45,009 bases of DNA. It comes from Scatosoma sp045644545. GTDB taxonomy: Bacteria; Bacillota; Clostridia; Christensenellales; Borkfalkiaceae. Positions 17,311 to 26,210 of the stretch are shown here, piece by piece. The translations under genes were made by a program, and so were the position numbers. The stretch's first letter is position 1. Every line of letters begins with the position of its first letter. The notes under the pieces were generated by a model. That model ran no database searches and was not told the DNA's origin. It saw only the letters and a program-made list of their open reading frames with translations. The stretch covers positions 1-45,009 of the forward strand of contig JAZRHC010000016.1 in the NCBI GenBank assembly GCA_045644545.1, in the 5' to 3' direction.

Positions 17311-18171
17311 ATGTTTGATTCGAAAAAAATCGTTGCGCAAATGGAAAAGTTCTATCAAGAGGAAGCCACGCCGAACGAGAACGGGGAGTTTAACCTGCCC
17401 GATAGAAACGAAATTATCGGCGTGCTCGACGATCTTAAAAAACTGATGTTTCCTTCGTATTTTGCGTCGGAAAGTCTGCGCGACCCCGCGCATTTTGCGG
17501 AATCCACCCTTTATTCTGTGTATTTCCGTTTAAAAAAGCAGATAGAAAAAGCCTACGCCTTTTGCAAGGAAAAGGGCGGCTGTAACGAGTGCTCCGCCGA
17601 GCGCACGGCGGACGAGTTCGTGGAAGAACTGCCTCGAATCCGAAAAATTCTTTCCACTGACGTGGAAGCGTTTTTTGCGGGCGACCCCGCGGCGCGCAGC
17701 AAAGAGGAGATTATTTTTTCCTATCCCGGATTTTATGCGATTTTCGTCTATCGCTTGGCGCATATCCTGTATTTGCAGGGCGTGCCCTTTATCCCTCGAA
17801 TGATGACGGAGCACGCGCACGGCGCGACGGGTATCGACATCAATCCCGGCGCTTCGATCGGGGAATATTTCTTTATCGACCACGGCACGGGCGTGGTGAT
17901 CGGGGAAACGACGGTGATCGGCAACCGCGTGAAAATTTATCAAGCGGTCACGCTCGGCGCGCTTTCTCCCCGAAAAGGGCAAAAGCTGGCGGGCGTTAAA
18001 CGTCACCCGACGGTGAAAGACGACGTAACGGTGTATTCGGGCGCGTCGATTTTGGGCGGCGAAACGGTGATCGGCGAAGGCGCAGTAATCGGCGGCAATT
18101 GCTTTTTGACCGAGAGCGTTGCGGCGGGCGCGAGAGTGAGCGCGAAACAGCCCGAATTGATCATAAAATAA
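17311..18171 (+). CDS. cysE: Serine O-acetyltransferase
   Basis: Acetylates serine with acetyl-CoA for CysK. It has 286 residues. The N-terminal helical half (about 1-165) includes a C-N-E-C pair near residue 91. The C-terminal left-handed beta-helix of hexapeptide repeats starts around GATGIDINPGASIGEYFFID and includes DHGTGVVIGETTVIG. The long N-terminus resembles the EpsC-like group common in Clostridia and Bacteroides. The protein ends in ELIIK rather than the terminal Ile that inserts into CysK in the enterobacterial cysteine synthase complex, so a classical CysE-CysK complex is doubtful (inference). Confidence 0.93.
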   Translation: MFDSKKIVAQMEKFYQEEATPNENGEFNLPDRNEIIGVLDDLKKLMFPSYFASESLRDPAHFAESTLYSVYFRLKKQIEKAYAFCKEKGGCNECSAERTADEFVEELPRIRKILSTDVEAFFAGDPAARSKEEIIFSYPGFYAIFVYRLAHILYLQGVPFIPRMMTEHAHGATGIDINPGASIGEYFFIDHGTGVVIGETTVIGNRVKIYQAVTLGALSPRKGQKLAGVKRHPTVKDDVTVYSGASILGGETVIGEGAVIGGNCFLTESVAAGARVSAKQPELIIK

Positions 18172-18189
18172 ACGGAAAAGGAATTTGAT

Positions 18190-19197
18190 ATGAGTAAAGT
18201 GTTTATTCCCGAGGGATACGAAAGCGAACTCGGATTATACGAAACGCAAACGGCGATCGGTACGTTAAAGCGCACGTTTGAAGAAAAGCTTTGTCTTGCG
18301 CTCAATTTAAAACGCGTTTCCGCGCCTCTGTTCGTCGATCCCGAAACGGGCTTGAACGACGATTTAAGCGGCGTAGAACGCGCCGTGCGCTTTGATTTAA
18401 AGGAAACGGGCAAGGACGCGGTCGTCGTGCATTCGCTGGCAAAATGGAAGCGTATGGCGCTCAAAACCTACGGATTTTCGGCGGGCGAGGGGCTGTATAC
18501 GGATATGAACGCCATTCGCCGCGACGAGGAAATGGATAATCTTCATTCGGTGTATACCGACCAGTGGGACTGGGAAAAGATCATCACGCGCGAAACGCGC
18601 AACGAAAGGTACTTAAAAACGGTGGTCAAAGCCATCGTAGGCGCGATTTGCGACACGCTCGACGTTTTGAAATGCCGCTATCCGCAGCTTACCGTGGAGC
18701 TTTCGCGCGAAGTGAAATTTATCACCTCGCAGGAGCTGGAAAACCTTTATCCCGACAAGACCTCGAAAGAGCGTGAAAACGCTTATCTAAAAGAGCATAA
18801 AACGGCGTTTATAATGCAGATCGGGGATACGCTCGCCTCGGGCAAGCCGCACGATTCGCGCGCGCCCGACTACGACGACTGGTCGTTAAACGGCGATATC
18901 CTTTTTTGGGACGAAACGCTCGGCTGTGCGATAGAAATTTCCTCGATGGGGATTCGCGTAGACGAAAAATCGCTTGATTCTCAGCTTCAAAAAGCGGGTG
19001 CGGACGAGCGGAGAAAATATCCCTTCCACAAAGCGCTTTTGGCGGGCGAGCTCCCGCTCACGATGGGCGGCGGTATCGGACAATCAAGGCTTTCGATGCT
19101 GCTTTTAGGCAAAGCGCATATCGGGGAAGTGCAGGTTTCGCTGTGGGACGAGGAAACCAAAAGGATCTGCGCCGAACGCGGCGTGGTGCTGTTGTAA
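18190..19197 (+). CDS. asnA: Aspartate-ammonia ligase (asparagine synthetase A)
   Basis: ATP-dependent amidation of aspartate using ammonia rather than glutamine. It has 335 residues, the standard AsnA length, with a class II aminoacyl-tRNA-synthetase-like fold. Visible signatures are TQTAIGTLKRTFEEKL near the N-terminus, NAIRRDEEMDNLHSVYTDQW, and the motif 3-like GGGIGQSRLSMLLL near the end. It lies 18 bases behind cysE with a GGAAAAGGAA site, and the DUF1015 gene follows after 11 bases. Ammonia use fits an anaerobe in an ammonia-rich habitat. Confidence 0.96.
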   Translation: MSKVFIPEGYESELGLYETQTAIGTLKRTFEEKLCLALNLKRVSAPLFVDPETGLNDDLSGVERAVRFDLKETGKDAVVVHSLAKWKRMALKTYGFSAGEGLYTDMNAIRRDEEMDNLHSVYTDQWDWEKIITRETRNERYLKTVVKAIVGAICDTLDVLKCRYPQLTVELSREVKFITSQELENLYPDKTSKERENAYLKEHKTAFIMQIGDTLASGKPHDSRAPDYDDWSLNGDILFWDETLGCAIEISSMGIRVDEKSLDSQLQKAGADERRKYPFHKALLAGELPLTMGGGIGQSRLSMLLLGKAHIGEVQVSLWDEETKRICAERGVVLL

Positions 19198-19208
19198 GGA
19201 GAAGAACT

Positions 19209-20447
19209 ATGCAAATGAAACCCTTTAAGGCGTTGCGCCCTAAGCGGGAATACGCGGCAAAATGCGCGGCGCTTCCCTACGACGTTATGTCGAGCGCGGA
19301 AGCCAAGGCAATCGCGGAAAAAAATCCGCTCACCTTCCTTCGAATCGATCGGGGCGAAATCAATTTCGACGGCGTCGCCTTTAACGACGATAAAGCTTAC
19401 GAGGCGGCGGCGAGCCGTTTACAGGAGCTCGAAGCGACGGGCGTGTACGAGGAGGAAGCGCAAGCGAAGTTTTATTTTTATCGTCAGGTAATGAACGGCA
19501 GGGCGCAGACGGGGATCGTCGGCGCGGCGGCGGTGGACGATTACCTTTCGGGCAAGATCAAAAAACACGAGCTCACGCGCGCGGATAAGGAAGCCGATAG
19601 AATTCGTCACGTAAAAACCTGTTCGGCGCAAACGGGGCCTATTTTCCTCGTGTATAAAGACGACGAAACGCTCGAAAAGCTTATCGCGGCGGAGACGGCG
19701 AACGAGCCCGTATACGATTTTTATTCGGACGAGGGCGTGCGCCAAACCGTTTGGATAAGCTCGTCTAAGCAAACGGATGAAGCGATCGCGGCGGCTTTTG
19801 AAAAGCTTCCCGCGCTCTATATCGCGGACGGACACCACCGCACGGCTTCGGCGGTGAAAGCTTCGCTTGACAAACGCGCCGAAAATCCCGATTTCGACGG
19901 CACGGAGGAGTTTAATTATTTCCTGTCCGTTTGTTTCCCCGTTTCCGATCTTGAAATTTTGCCCTATAACCGACTTTTAAAAAGCCTGAACGGCTTGACG
20001 AACGAGGAATTTTTGAACGCGGTTGAAACCAACCTCGGCGCGGTTCGTCGCTACGAAGGCGCGGGCGCGTATACGCCGACGGCGCGGCATACGGCGGGGC
20101 TGTACTTAGGCGGCGCTTGGTATTCGGTGGAATTCCACGAAAGGCTTTTAAAGGGCGAAAATCCCGTGGCGAGGCTGGACTGCGAGATACTGCAAAAGAA
20201 TCTGCTTTCGCCCGTTTTGGGGATAGACGATCCCAGAACGGATACCCGCATTGATTTTGCGGGCGGGATTCGCGGGCTTTCTTATTTGGAAGAGCGTTGC
20301 AAAAAGGATTGCGTAGCGGCGATCGCAATGCACGCCACTTCTTTGGAAGAGCTGATCGACGTTGCCGACGGCGGGGAGATTATGCCCCCGAAATCGACTT
20401 GGTTTGAGCCGAAGCTTTTAAGCGGGTTATTTATTCATAAAATTTAA
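19209..20447 (+). CDS. DUF1015 family protein (COG4198-like), function unknown
   Basis: A 412-residue soluble protein that I assign to the DUF1015 family. The N-terminus KPFKALRPKREYAAKCAALPYDVMSS is family-typical, and the conserved motif Y-I-A-D-G-H-H-R is at residues 204-211. That D-G-H-H-R resembles the nucleotide-binding loop of ParB/sulfiredoxin-fold proteins, a group that includes the free-serine kinases SbnI and SerK; this likeness is my inference. In many Clostridia the family is found next to serA/serC. Here it sits with cysK, cysE and asnA while serC-serA lie 14 kb downstream, and no serB is seen. The ATG at 19209 has AAGGAG before it; an open frame reaches back to 19143 but overlaps asnA. 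Confidence 0.87.
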   Translation: MQMKPFKALRPKREYAAKCAALPYDVMSSAEAKAIAEKNPLTFLRIDRGEINFDGVAFNDDKAYEAAASRLQELEATGVYEEEAQAKFYFYRQVMNGRAQTGIVGAAAVDDYLSGKIKKHELTRADKEADRIRHVKTCSAQTGPIFLVYKDDETLEKLIAAETANEPVYDFYSDEGVRQTVWISSSKQTDEAIAAAFEKLPALYIADGHHRTASAVKASLDKRAENPDFDGTEEFNYFLSVCFPVSDLEILPYNRLLKSLNGLTNEEFLNAVETNLGAVRRYEGAGAYTPTARHTAGLYLGGAWYSVEFHERLLKGENPVARLDCEILQKNLLSPVLGIDDPRTDTRIDFAGGIRGLSYLEERCKKDCVAAIAMHATSLEELIDVADGGEIMPPKSTWFEPKLLSGLFIHKI

Positions 20448-20463
20448 CGAAAGGGAAAAAGAA

Positions 20464-21234
20464 ATGAAAATAGTTGTCAAAGTGGGCACGTCCACACTCG
20501 CGCATTCGACGGGTCGATTGAATATTCAGCGCACCAAACGCCTTTGCGAGGTTTTAAGCGATTTAAAAAACAGCGGACACGAAATCGTGCTCGTATCTTC
20601 GGGCGCGATCGGAATGGGGGTCGGTAAGCTTTCTCTTGCCACCCGCCCCGACGATATCCCCACCAAGCAAGCGGCGGCGGCAGTCGGTCAATGCGAGCTG
20701 ATGTATACCTACGATAAGCTCTTTTCGGAATATAGCCACACGGTCGCGCAGATTCTGTTGACGGGCGCGGACTTCACGCACGCGGACAGGCTGGAAAATT
20801 TCAAGAACACGATGGAACGGCTTTTGGATCTCGGCGTTTTGCCGATCGTCAACGAAAACGACACGATCGCCACCGAGGAAATTTCCGTCGGGGATAACGA
20901 CACTTTATCGGCGTTCGTCGCGGTGCATACGGGTGCGGAACTACTCGTGATCTTATCGGATATCGACGGGCTGTATACCGCCGACCCGCATAAAGACCCT
21001 TCGGCAAAGCTCATTTCCCGCGTGGACGAGCTGACCGACGAGATTAACGCCTTAGCGGGCGGAAAGGGCTCGTCGCTCGGCACGGGCGGTATGAAAACCA
21101 AGCTCCGCGCGGCGGCGATTTGCACGGAAGCGGGCGCGGATATGATTATCGCGAACGGTCAAAACCCCGAGCTTTTGTATTCGATCGTAAAAGGCGAAAG
21201 CGTAGGCACGAGATTTATCGCCAAAAAGGAGTAA
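20464..21234 (+). CDS. proB: Glutamate 5-kinase without PUA domain
   Basis: Phosphorylates glutamate in the first step of proline synthesis. Its 256 residues hold only the amino-acid-kinase domain; the C-terminal PUA domain of the roughly 370-residue E. coli enzyme is absent, as in several Firmicutes. Motifs are KVGTSTLAH at the N-terminus, VSSGAIGMGVGKL, NENDTIATEEISVGDNDTLSA, and GTGGMKTKLRAA near the end. It follows DUF1015 by 16 bases and precedes proA by 3 bases, whose AAGGAG lies inside the end of proB. Confidence 0.96.
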   Translation: MKIVVKVGTSTLAHSTGRLNIQRTKRLCEVLSDLKNSGHEIVLVSSGAIGMGVGKLSLATRPDDIPTKQAAAAVGQCELMYTYDKLFSEYSHTVAQILLTGADFTHADRLENFKNTMERLLDLGVLPIVNENDTIATEEISVGDNDTLSAFVAVHTGAELLVILSDIDGLYTADPHKDPSAKLISRVDELTDEINALAGGKGSSLGTGGMKTKLRAAAICTEAGADMIIANGQNPELLYSIVKGESVGTRFIAKKE

Positions 21235-21237
21235 GAA

Positions 21238-22497
21238 ATGAGCGTATTAAAAGAAATGCTTTTATCGTCGAGAGTGGCGGCGCGCAAGCTCGCCGTGCTT
21301 TCGTCCGAGCAAAAAAACGCGGCGCTTCTTGCGATGGCGGACGCTCTCCAAGCAAACGCCGAGGAAATTTTAAAGGCAAACGCGCTGGATATTGAAAGCG
21401 CCAAAGAACGGCTGGGCGCGGCGATGATCGATCGCTTAACGCTTAACGAAAAGCGTATCAAGGATATGGCGGACGGGATTCGCGAGGTGGCGAAGCTTCC
21501 CGATTCCGTAGGCAGAAAACTCGAAAAGATCGACCGCCCGAACGGACTAAAAATCGAAAAAATTTCCGTGCCGATGGGCGTTGTCGCGATCATTTACGAA
21601 AGCAGACCCAACGTAACCTCCGACGCGGCGGCTCTTTGCTTAAAGAGCGGGAACGCGTGCGTGCTTCGCGGCGGCAAGGACGCTTACCGTTCCTCTAAAA
21701 AGATCGTCGAGGTGCTGAAAAACGCCTTGCGTTCGGTCGGCTTAGACGAAAACTGCGTCAATATGCCCGAGGACACCTCGCGCGAGAGCGCGACGGAGCT
21801 GATGACGGCGGTCGGGCTCGTGGACGTTTTAATCCCGCGCGGCGGCGCGGGACTGATCCGCTCTTGCGTGGAGAACGCGAAAGTGCCTTGTATTCAAACG
21901 GGCACGGGCATTTGCCATATCTACGTGGACGACACGGCGGACTTTGCAACCGCGCTTTCGATAATCGAAAACGCCAAAACCTCCCGCCCGTCCGTTTGTA
22001 ACGCCGAAGAGGTCTGCCTTGTCAACGAAAAGATCGCGGGCGAATTTTTGCCCCTTTTAAAACGACGGCTCGTAGACGAACGAGTGGCGGCGAAAAAACA
22101 GCCCGTGGAGCTTCGGCTTTGCGAGCGTTCGGCGAAGATAATCGACGGTACGCCCGCGGGAAAAGAGGATTTCGACACGGAATTTCTCGATTATATTTTA
22201 GCCGTCAAGCTCGTAAACGGCGTGCGCGAGGCGATCGCGCATATCGCCGAACACTCGACGGGGCATAGCGACGGAATCGTAACGCGCGACGAAGCGGCGG
22301 CGGACTCCTTCGTTTTGGGCGTAGACAGCGCGGCGGTGTACGTGAACGCTTCCACCCGCTTCACCGACGGCGGGGAGTTCGGCAAAGGCTGTGAAATCGG
22401 CATTTCCACGCAAAAAATGCACGCGCGCGGACCGATGGGCTTGGAAGAGCTGACGACTTATAAATACGTCGTGCGAGGCAACGGACAGATAAGATAA
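21238..22497 (+). CDS. proA: Glutamate-5-semialdehyde dehydrogenase (gamma-glutamyl phosphate reductase)
   Basis: NADPH-dependent reduction of gamma-glutamyl phosphate in proline synthesis. It has 419 residues, normal ProA length. The catalytic cysteine is C254 in RPSVCNAEEVCLV. VIYESRPNVTSDAAALCLKSG is a strong family signature, as is VNASTRFTDGGEFGKGCEIGIST near the C-terminus. Only three bases separate it from proB, consistent with channeling of the unstable phosphate intermediate within a ProB-ProA complex (family knowledge). Confidence 0.97.
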   Translation: MSVLKEMLLSSRVAARKLAVLSSEQKNAALLAMADALQANAEEILKANALDIESAKERLGAAMIDRLTLNEKRIKDMADGIREVAKLPDSVGRKLEKIDRPNGLKIEKISVPMGVVAIIYESRPNVTSDAAALCLKSGNACVLRGGKDAYRSSKKIVEVLKNALRSVGLDENCVNMPEDTSRESATELMTAVGLVDVLIPRGGAGLIRSCVENAKVPCIQTGTGICHIYVDDTADFATALSIIENAKTSRPSVCNAEEVCLVNEKIAGEFLPLLKRRLVDERVAAKKQPVELRLCERSAKIIDGTPAGKEDFDTEFLDYILAVKLVNGVREAIAHIAEHSTGHSDGIVTRDEAAADSFVLGVDSAAVYVNASTRFTDGGEFGKGCEIGISTQKMHARGPMGLEELTTYKYVVRGNGQIR

Positions 22498-22510
22498 AAA
22501 GGAGAAAAGT

Positions 22511-23308
22511 ATGCAATATTCATTCGGTTTTATCGGTTGCGGAAATATGGGCGGCGCGCTTGCAAGCGCGGTCGCGAAAACGGTAGACCAAAATAAAATC
22601 GCCGTCTGCGATTACGACGAAAAGAAAACCAACGCCCTCAAAGAAAAATTCGGCGTTTGCGTAGAGGAGATCAAAACGCTTGCGAAAAGCTGTAAATTCG
22701 TCGTCCTCGGCGTGAAGCCGCAAATGATGCAAGAAACGCTTGCGAGCGTAAAAGCGGAGCTTTCCGAAAACGCGGGAGTCGTGCTCGTATCAATGGCGGC
22801 GGGGCTTTCTACGGGCGCGATCCGTTCGTTTGCAGGCGGGGAATATCCGATCATTCGTTTAATGCCCAACACCCCTTGCGCCGTCGGCGCGGGAATGGTG
22901 CTCTATTCCACGCTCGGCGTTTCAAAAGAGGACGAACAAGCCTTTTTGAACGCTTTTAAAAAAGCGGGCAGGCTGGATAAGCTCGAGGAAGAGTATATCG
23001 ACGCGGCGGGCGCGCTGTCGGGTTGCGGACCTGCGTTTTCGTATATGTTCGCAAAATCGCTTGCGGACGGCGCGGTTGCGTGCGGGCTCCCCGAAGAAAA
23101 AGCGGCGCTGTACGCGGCGCAAACGCTTTTGGGCGCGGCGGAAATGCTTCTCTCTTACGGTGACCCCGAAACCTTGAAAAACAACGTATGCTCCCCGAAC
23201 GGCACGACGATCGAGGGCGTGCAATCTTTGGAACGGGATAACTTCCGCGAAATCACGGCGAAATCGGTAAAGGAAGCCTATCGCCGCACCTTGGAATTAA
23301 AAAAGTAA
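22511..23308 (+). CDS. proC: Pyrroline-5-carboxylate reductase
   Basis: Last step of proline synthesis, reducing pyrroline-5-carboxylate with NAD(P)H. It has 265 residues. The N-terminal Rossmann motif GFIGCGNMGGAL starts near residue 6. VLGVKPQMM, RLMPNTPCAVGAGM and SGCGPAFSYMF are conserved. The C-terminal signature reads SPNGTTIEGVQSLE, where many homologs have P-G-G-T-T. It ends the proline block and is followed by a strong hairpin 12 bases after the stop. Confidence 0.96.
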   Translation: MQYSFGFIGCGNMGGALASAVAKTVDQNKIAVCDYDEKKTNALKEKFGVCVEEIKTLAKSCKFVVLGVKPQMMQETLASVKAELSENAGVVLVSMAAGLSTGAIRSFAGGEYPIIRLMPNTPCAVGAGMVLYSTLGVSKEDEQAFLNAFKKAGRLDKLEEEYIDAAGALSGCGPAFSYMFAKSLADGAVACGLPEEKAALYAAQTLLGAAEMLLSYGDPETLKNNVCSPNGTTIEGVQSLERDNFREITAKSVKEAYRRTLELKK

Positions 23309-23320
23309 ATCAAAGCAGAA

Positions 23321-23346
23321 AACGCCCCGACCGAAGTCGGGGCGTT
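23321..23346 (+). terminator. Strong hairpin after proC
   Basis: Arms AACGCCCCGAC (23321-23331) and their exact complement (23336-23346) enclose the tetraloop CGAA. The 11-bp GC-rich stem follows the proC stop by 12 bases. There is no T tract on the + strand, so termination may be incomplete or factor-assisted; an A-rich flank upstream would give a T-rich tail on the - strand. Confidence 0.6.
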
Positions 23347-23413
23347 GTGCGTATAGCGTATCTCGTCGTTGTGAACGAAGGGAAACAATCTCAAAGACTT
23401 TGCGAATAAGCAA

Positions 23414-23504
23414 TTATGCGTTTTATGCAATCATAATGCATAATTATGCAAATATAACGAAAAATAATTGATTTTATGCAAAAAAACTGTGATAAATATG
23501 CATA
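23414..23504. promoter_or_regulatory. Array of ArgR/AhrC-like operator half-sites upstream of argG
   Basis: The motif TTATGC(A) recurs: 23414-23419, 23423-23429, a perfect 14-base palindrome TGCATAATTATGCA at 23437-23450, 23474-23480, and the palindrome TATGCATA at 23497-23504, which ends 7 bases before the -35 box. The palindrome has the layout of an ARG box (T-G-N-A-T-A-A-T-T-A-T-N-C-A) with C in place of the usual A. Position before argG and spacing near helical turns suggest repression by an ArgR/AhrC protein, whose gene is not in the window. Confidence 0.7.
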
Positions 23505-23511
23505 AAAATAC

Positions 23512-23540
23512 TTGCTTCTTGTAGAAAAAAGGAGTATAAT
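23512..23540 (+). promoter_or_regulatory. Promoter of the arginine operon
   Basis: The -35 box TTGCTT (23512-23517) and -10 box TATAAT (23535-23540) are separated by 17 bases. It lies 43 bases upstream of the argG ATG and directly downstream of the ArgR-like site array. Confidence 0.82.
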
Positions 23541-23582
23541 AATATCGTAAATAAAAAAATTCCGTTTTTGGAGGAGAAAACA

Positions 23583-24815
23583 ATGGAAAAGAAAGATATC
23601 AAAAAGGTAGTTTTGGCTTATTCGGGTGGGTTGGATACTTCCATCATCATTCCTTGGCTCAAAGAAAATTATAATAACTGCGAAGTTATCGCGGTTTCGG
23701 GCAACGTCGGTCAGGCTGACGAGCTCGAAGGACTCGAAGAAAAGGCGATCAAGACGGGCGCTTCCAAGCTCTACGTCGAGGACCTTACCGACGAGTTCGT
23801 GGACGAATACGTGATTCCCACCGTGAAGGCGGGCGCGCTGTATGAAGAATATATGCTCGGCACGTCGTTTGCTCGCCCCGTGATCGCAAAGCGTATCGTC
23901 GAGATCGCTTTGAAGGAAGGCGCGGACGCGATTTGCCACGGCTGTACGGGTAAAGGGAACGACCAAGTGCGTTTCGAGCTTGCAATCAAGGCGTTTGCGC
24001 CCGATATGCACATTATCGCGCCTTGGAGAGAATGGAACATCAAATCCCGCGAAGAGGAGATCGACTACGCGGAAGCGCACAACGTGCCTTTAAAAATCAA
24101 CCGCGAAACCAACTATTCCAAGGATAAGAACCTTTGGCATTTGAGCCACGAAGGTCTTGATTTGGAGGACGCGGGCAACGAACCTCAATACGAAAAGGAA
24201 GGCTTCCTTGAAATGGGCGTATCGCCTATGCAAGCGCCCGATAAACCCACCTATATCACCCTCGATTTCGAGCAGGGCGTGCCCGTTGCCTTCAACGGCG
24301 AAAAGATGAGCGCGAAAGAAATTATTTGCGCGCTCAACAAAGTGGGCGGAGAAAACGGTATCGGGCTTTTGGATATCGTAGAAAACCGACTCGTCGGTAT
24401 GAAGTGCCGCGGCGTATACGAAACTCCCGGCGGCGCGATCCTCTATTTCGCGCATAACTATTTGGAAACTCTTTGCCTTGATAAATACACGGCGCACAAA
24501 AAGCAGGAGCTTTCCGTATGCTTTGCCGAACTCGTGTATAACGGACAATGGTACACCCCGCTTCGCGAAGCGCTTTCCGCGTTCGTCGATAAAACGCAGG
24601 AAAAGGTTACGGGTAAGGTACGCATTAAGCTCTATAAAGGCAATATGATCAAGGCGGGCGCTTGGAGCGATTATTCGCTGTATTCCGAAGAGATCGCGAC
24701 GTTCGGCGAAGATCACGTATTCAATCAGGCTGACGCGACGGGCTTTATCAACCTGTTCGGGCTTCCTATCAAGGTGCAAGCGCAGGTCAACCAAAAGAAC
24801 GAAAACAAAAAATAA
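23583..24815 (+). CDS. argG: Argininosuccinate synthase
   Basis: ATP-dependent condensation of citrulline and aspartate. It has 410 residues. The N-terminal PP-loop VLAYSGGLDTSIIIPWLKE binds ATP, and HGCTGKGNDQVRFE and VSPMQAPDKPTYI are conserved. ATG 23583 is chosen because GGAGGAG lies 6 bases upstream; an in-frame TTG at 23568 overlaps that site and is rejected. It is the first gene of the arg operon, behind the promoter with TTATGCA sites. argH follows after 21 bases. Confidence 0.97.
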   Translation: MEKKDIKKVVLAYSGGLDTSIIIPWLKENYNNCEVIAVSGNVGQADELEGLEEKAIKTGASKLYVEDLTDEFVDEYVIPTVKAGALYEEYMLGTSFARPVIAKRIVEIALKEGADAICHGCTGKGNDQVRFELAIKAFAPDMHIIAPWREWNIKSREEEIDYAEAHNVPLKINRETNYSKDKNLWHLSHEGLDLEDAGNEPQYEKEGFLEMGVSPMQAPDKPTYITLDFEQGVPVAFNGEKMSAKEIICALNKVGGENGIGLLDIVENRLVGMKCRGVYETPGGAILYFAHNYLETLCLDKYTAHKKQELSVCFAELVYNGQWYTPLREALSAFVDKTQEKVTGKVRIKLYKGNMIKAGAWSDYSLYSEEIATFGEDHVFNQADATGFINLFGLPIKVQAQVNQKNENKK

Positions 24816-24836
24816 GAACCACGGGAAAGCGTAATT

Positions 24837-26210
24837 ATGGAAAAAATGTGGGCGGGGAGATTTGAAAAGAAGTCCGAAAAGATCGCGGACGATTTCAATT
24901 CCTCCATTCGGTTTGACAAAAAAATGTATAAAGAGGATATCCGCGGCTCGCTCGCGCACGCGACGATGCTTATGAAAACGGGGATACTGACCGAGGACGA
25001 CTATCAAAAAATCGTGGACGAACTCGGCGGGATTTTGTCCGATTTAAACGGCGGCGCGCTTTGCTTCGACGAGAACGCCGAAGATATTCATATGTTTATC
25101 GAATCGGAGCTTACGAAGCGTATCGGCGACGCGGGCAAACGGCTTCACACCGCGCGTTCGCGTAACGATCAGGTCGCCGTCGATCTCCGCTTGTATATGC
25201 GGGAGCAGACGGAGGAAGTAATTGCGCTTTTGAAATCGCTTATCCGCGTAACGCTTGAAAAAGCCAAAGAAAACGTGCAGACGATTATGCCCGGGTATAC
25301 GCACCTGCAAAGGGCGCAGCCGATCACCTTCGCGCAACACCTTTTGGCGTACTGTATGATGTTGCTTCGCGACGTGGGGCGGCTTCAAGACGCGTTGAAG
25401 CGAATGAATTATTCTCCGCTCGGCTCGTGCGCGCTCGCGGGCACGACCTATCCGATCGATCGGGATATGACGGCGAAAACGCTCGGCTTTAACGGCGTGT
25501 GTATGAACTCCGTGGACGGGGTGTCCGACCGCGACTATTGCGTGGAGCTCGAAAGCGCGTTCGCGCTTATAATGACTCACCTTTCGAGGTTTTCGGAGGA
25601 GATCATTTTGTGGTCGAGCTGGGAATTCAAGTTCGTGGAGCTCGACGACGCGTACACGACGGGCTCGTCGATTATGCCGCAGAAAAAGAACCCCGATATG
25701 GCGGAGCTCGTGCGCGGCAAAACGGGCAGGGTGTACGGCGATCTTATGGGCACGCTGACGGTGCTCAAAGGGATTCCGCTCGCGTATAATAAAGATATGC
25801 AGGAAGATAAAGAAGCGGTGTTCGACAGCGTGGAAACGGTGAAGCTTTGCCTTGGGATTTTTATTCCGATGGTCGAAACAATGACTCCGCTCAAAGAAAA
25901 TATGTACGCGGCGGCGAAAAAGGGCTTTATCAACGCCACCGACCTTGCCGACTATCTCACCAAAAAAGGAATGCCTTTCCGTTCGGCGTATAAAACGGTC
26001 GGGGAGATCGTAGGTTATTGCATTAAAAAAGGTATCACGCTTGACGAAATGAGCATAGAAGAATATAAGAGCCGTTCGGAGCTGTTTGAAGCCGATCTGT
26101 ACGGGGAAATTTCTCTTGAAACGTGCGTTGGCAAACGCATTTCCAAAGGCTCGACGGGCTATCAAAGCGTAGCCGAGCAGATATCTTACGTCGAGGAGCG
26201 TTTACAATGA
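24837..26210 (+). CDS. argH: Argininosuccinate lyase
   Basis: Cleaves argininosuccinate to arginine and fumarate, the final step of the pathway. It has 457 residues, the normal length for the fumarase/aspartase superfamily. It begins M-W-A-G-R-F, and TARSRNDQVAVDLRLYMR and the signature loop GSSIMPQKKNPD (276-287) with the catalytic Ser are intact. The upstream ribosome site is weak (CGGGAAAG). Its stop overlaps the argC start in ATGA, implying coupled translation. Confidence 0.97.
   Translation: MEKMWAGRFEKKSEKIADDFNSSIRFDKKMYKEDIRGSLAHATMLMKTGILTEDDYQKIVDELGGILSDLNGGALCFDENAEDIHMFIESELTKRIGDAGKRLHTARSRNDQVAVDLRLYMREQTEEVIALLKSLIRVTLEKAKENVQTIMPGYTHLQRAQPITFAQHLLAYCMMLLRDVGRLQDALKRMNYSPLGSCALAGTTYPIDRDMTAKTLGFNGVCMNSVDGVSDRDYCVELESAFALIMTHLSRFSEEIILWSSWEFKFVELDDAYTTGSSIMPQKKNPDMAELVRGKTGRVYGDLMGTLTVLKGIPLAYNKDMQEDKEAVFDSVETVKLCLGIFIPMVETMTPLKENMYAAAKKGFINATDLADYLTKKGMPFRSAYKTVGEIVGYCIKKGITLDEMSIEEYKSRSELFEADLYGEISLETCVGKRISKGSTGYQSVAEQISYVEERLQ

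Noticed and set aside
23568..23582. TTG start for argG five codons upstream
   Set aside because: It overlaps the GGAGGAG ribosome-binding site of the ATG at 23583.
25044..26165. Long - strand open frame opposite argH (373 codons)
   Set aside because: Arg/His-rich low-information product fully inside a well-conserved argH.
26123..26206. Upstream extension of argC inside argH
   Set aside because: There is no ribosome site, and the ATGA overlap at 26207 gives the canonical type 2 ArgC start.
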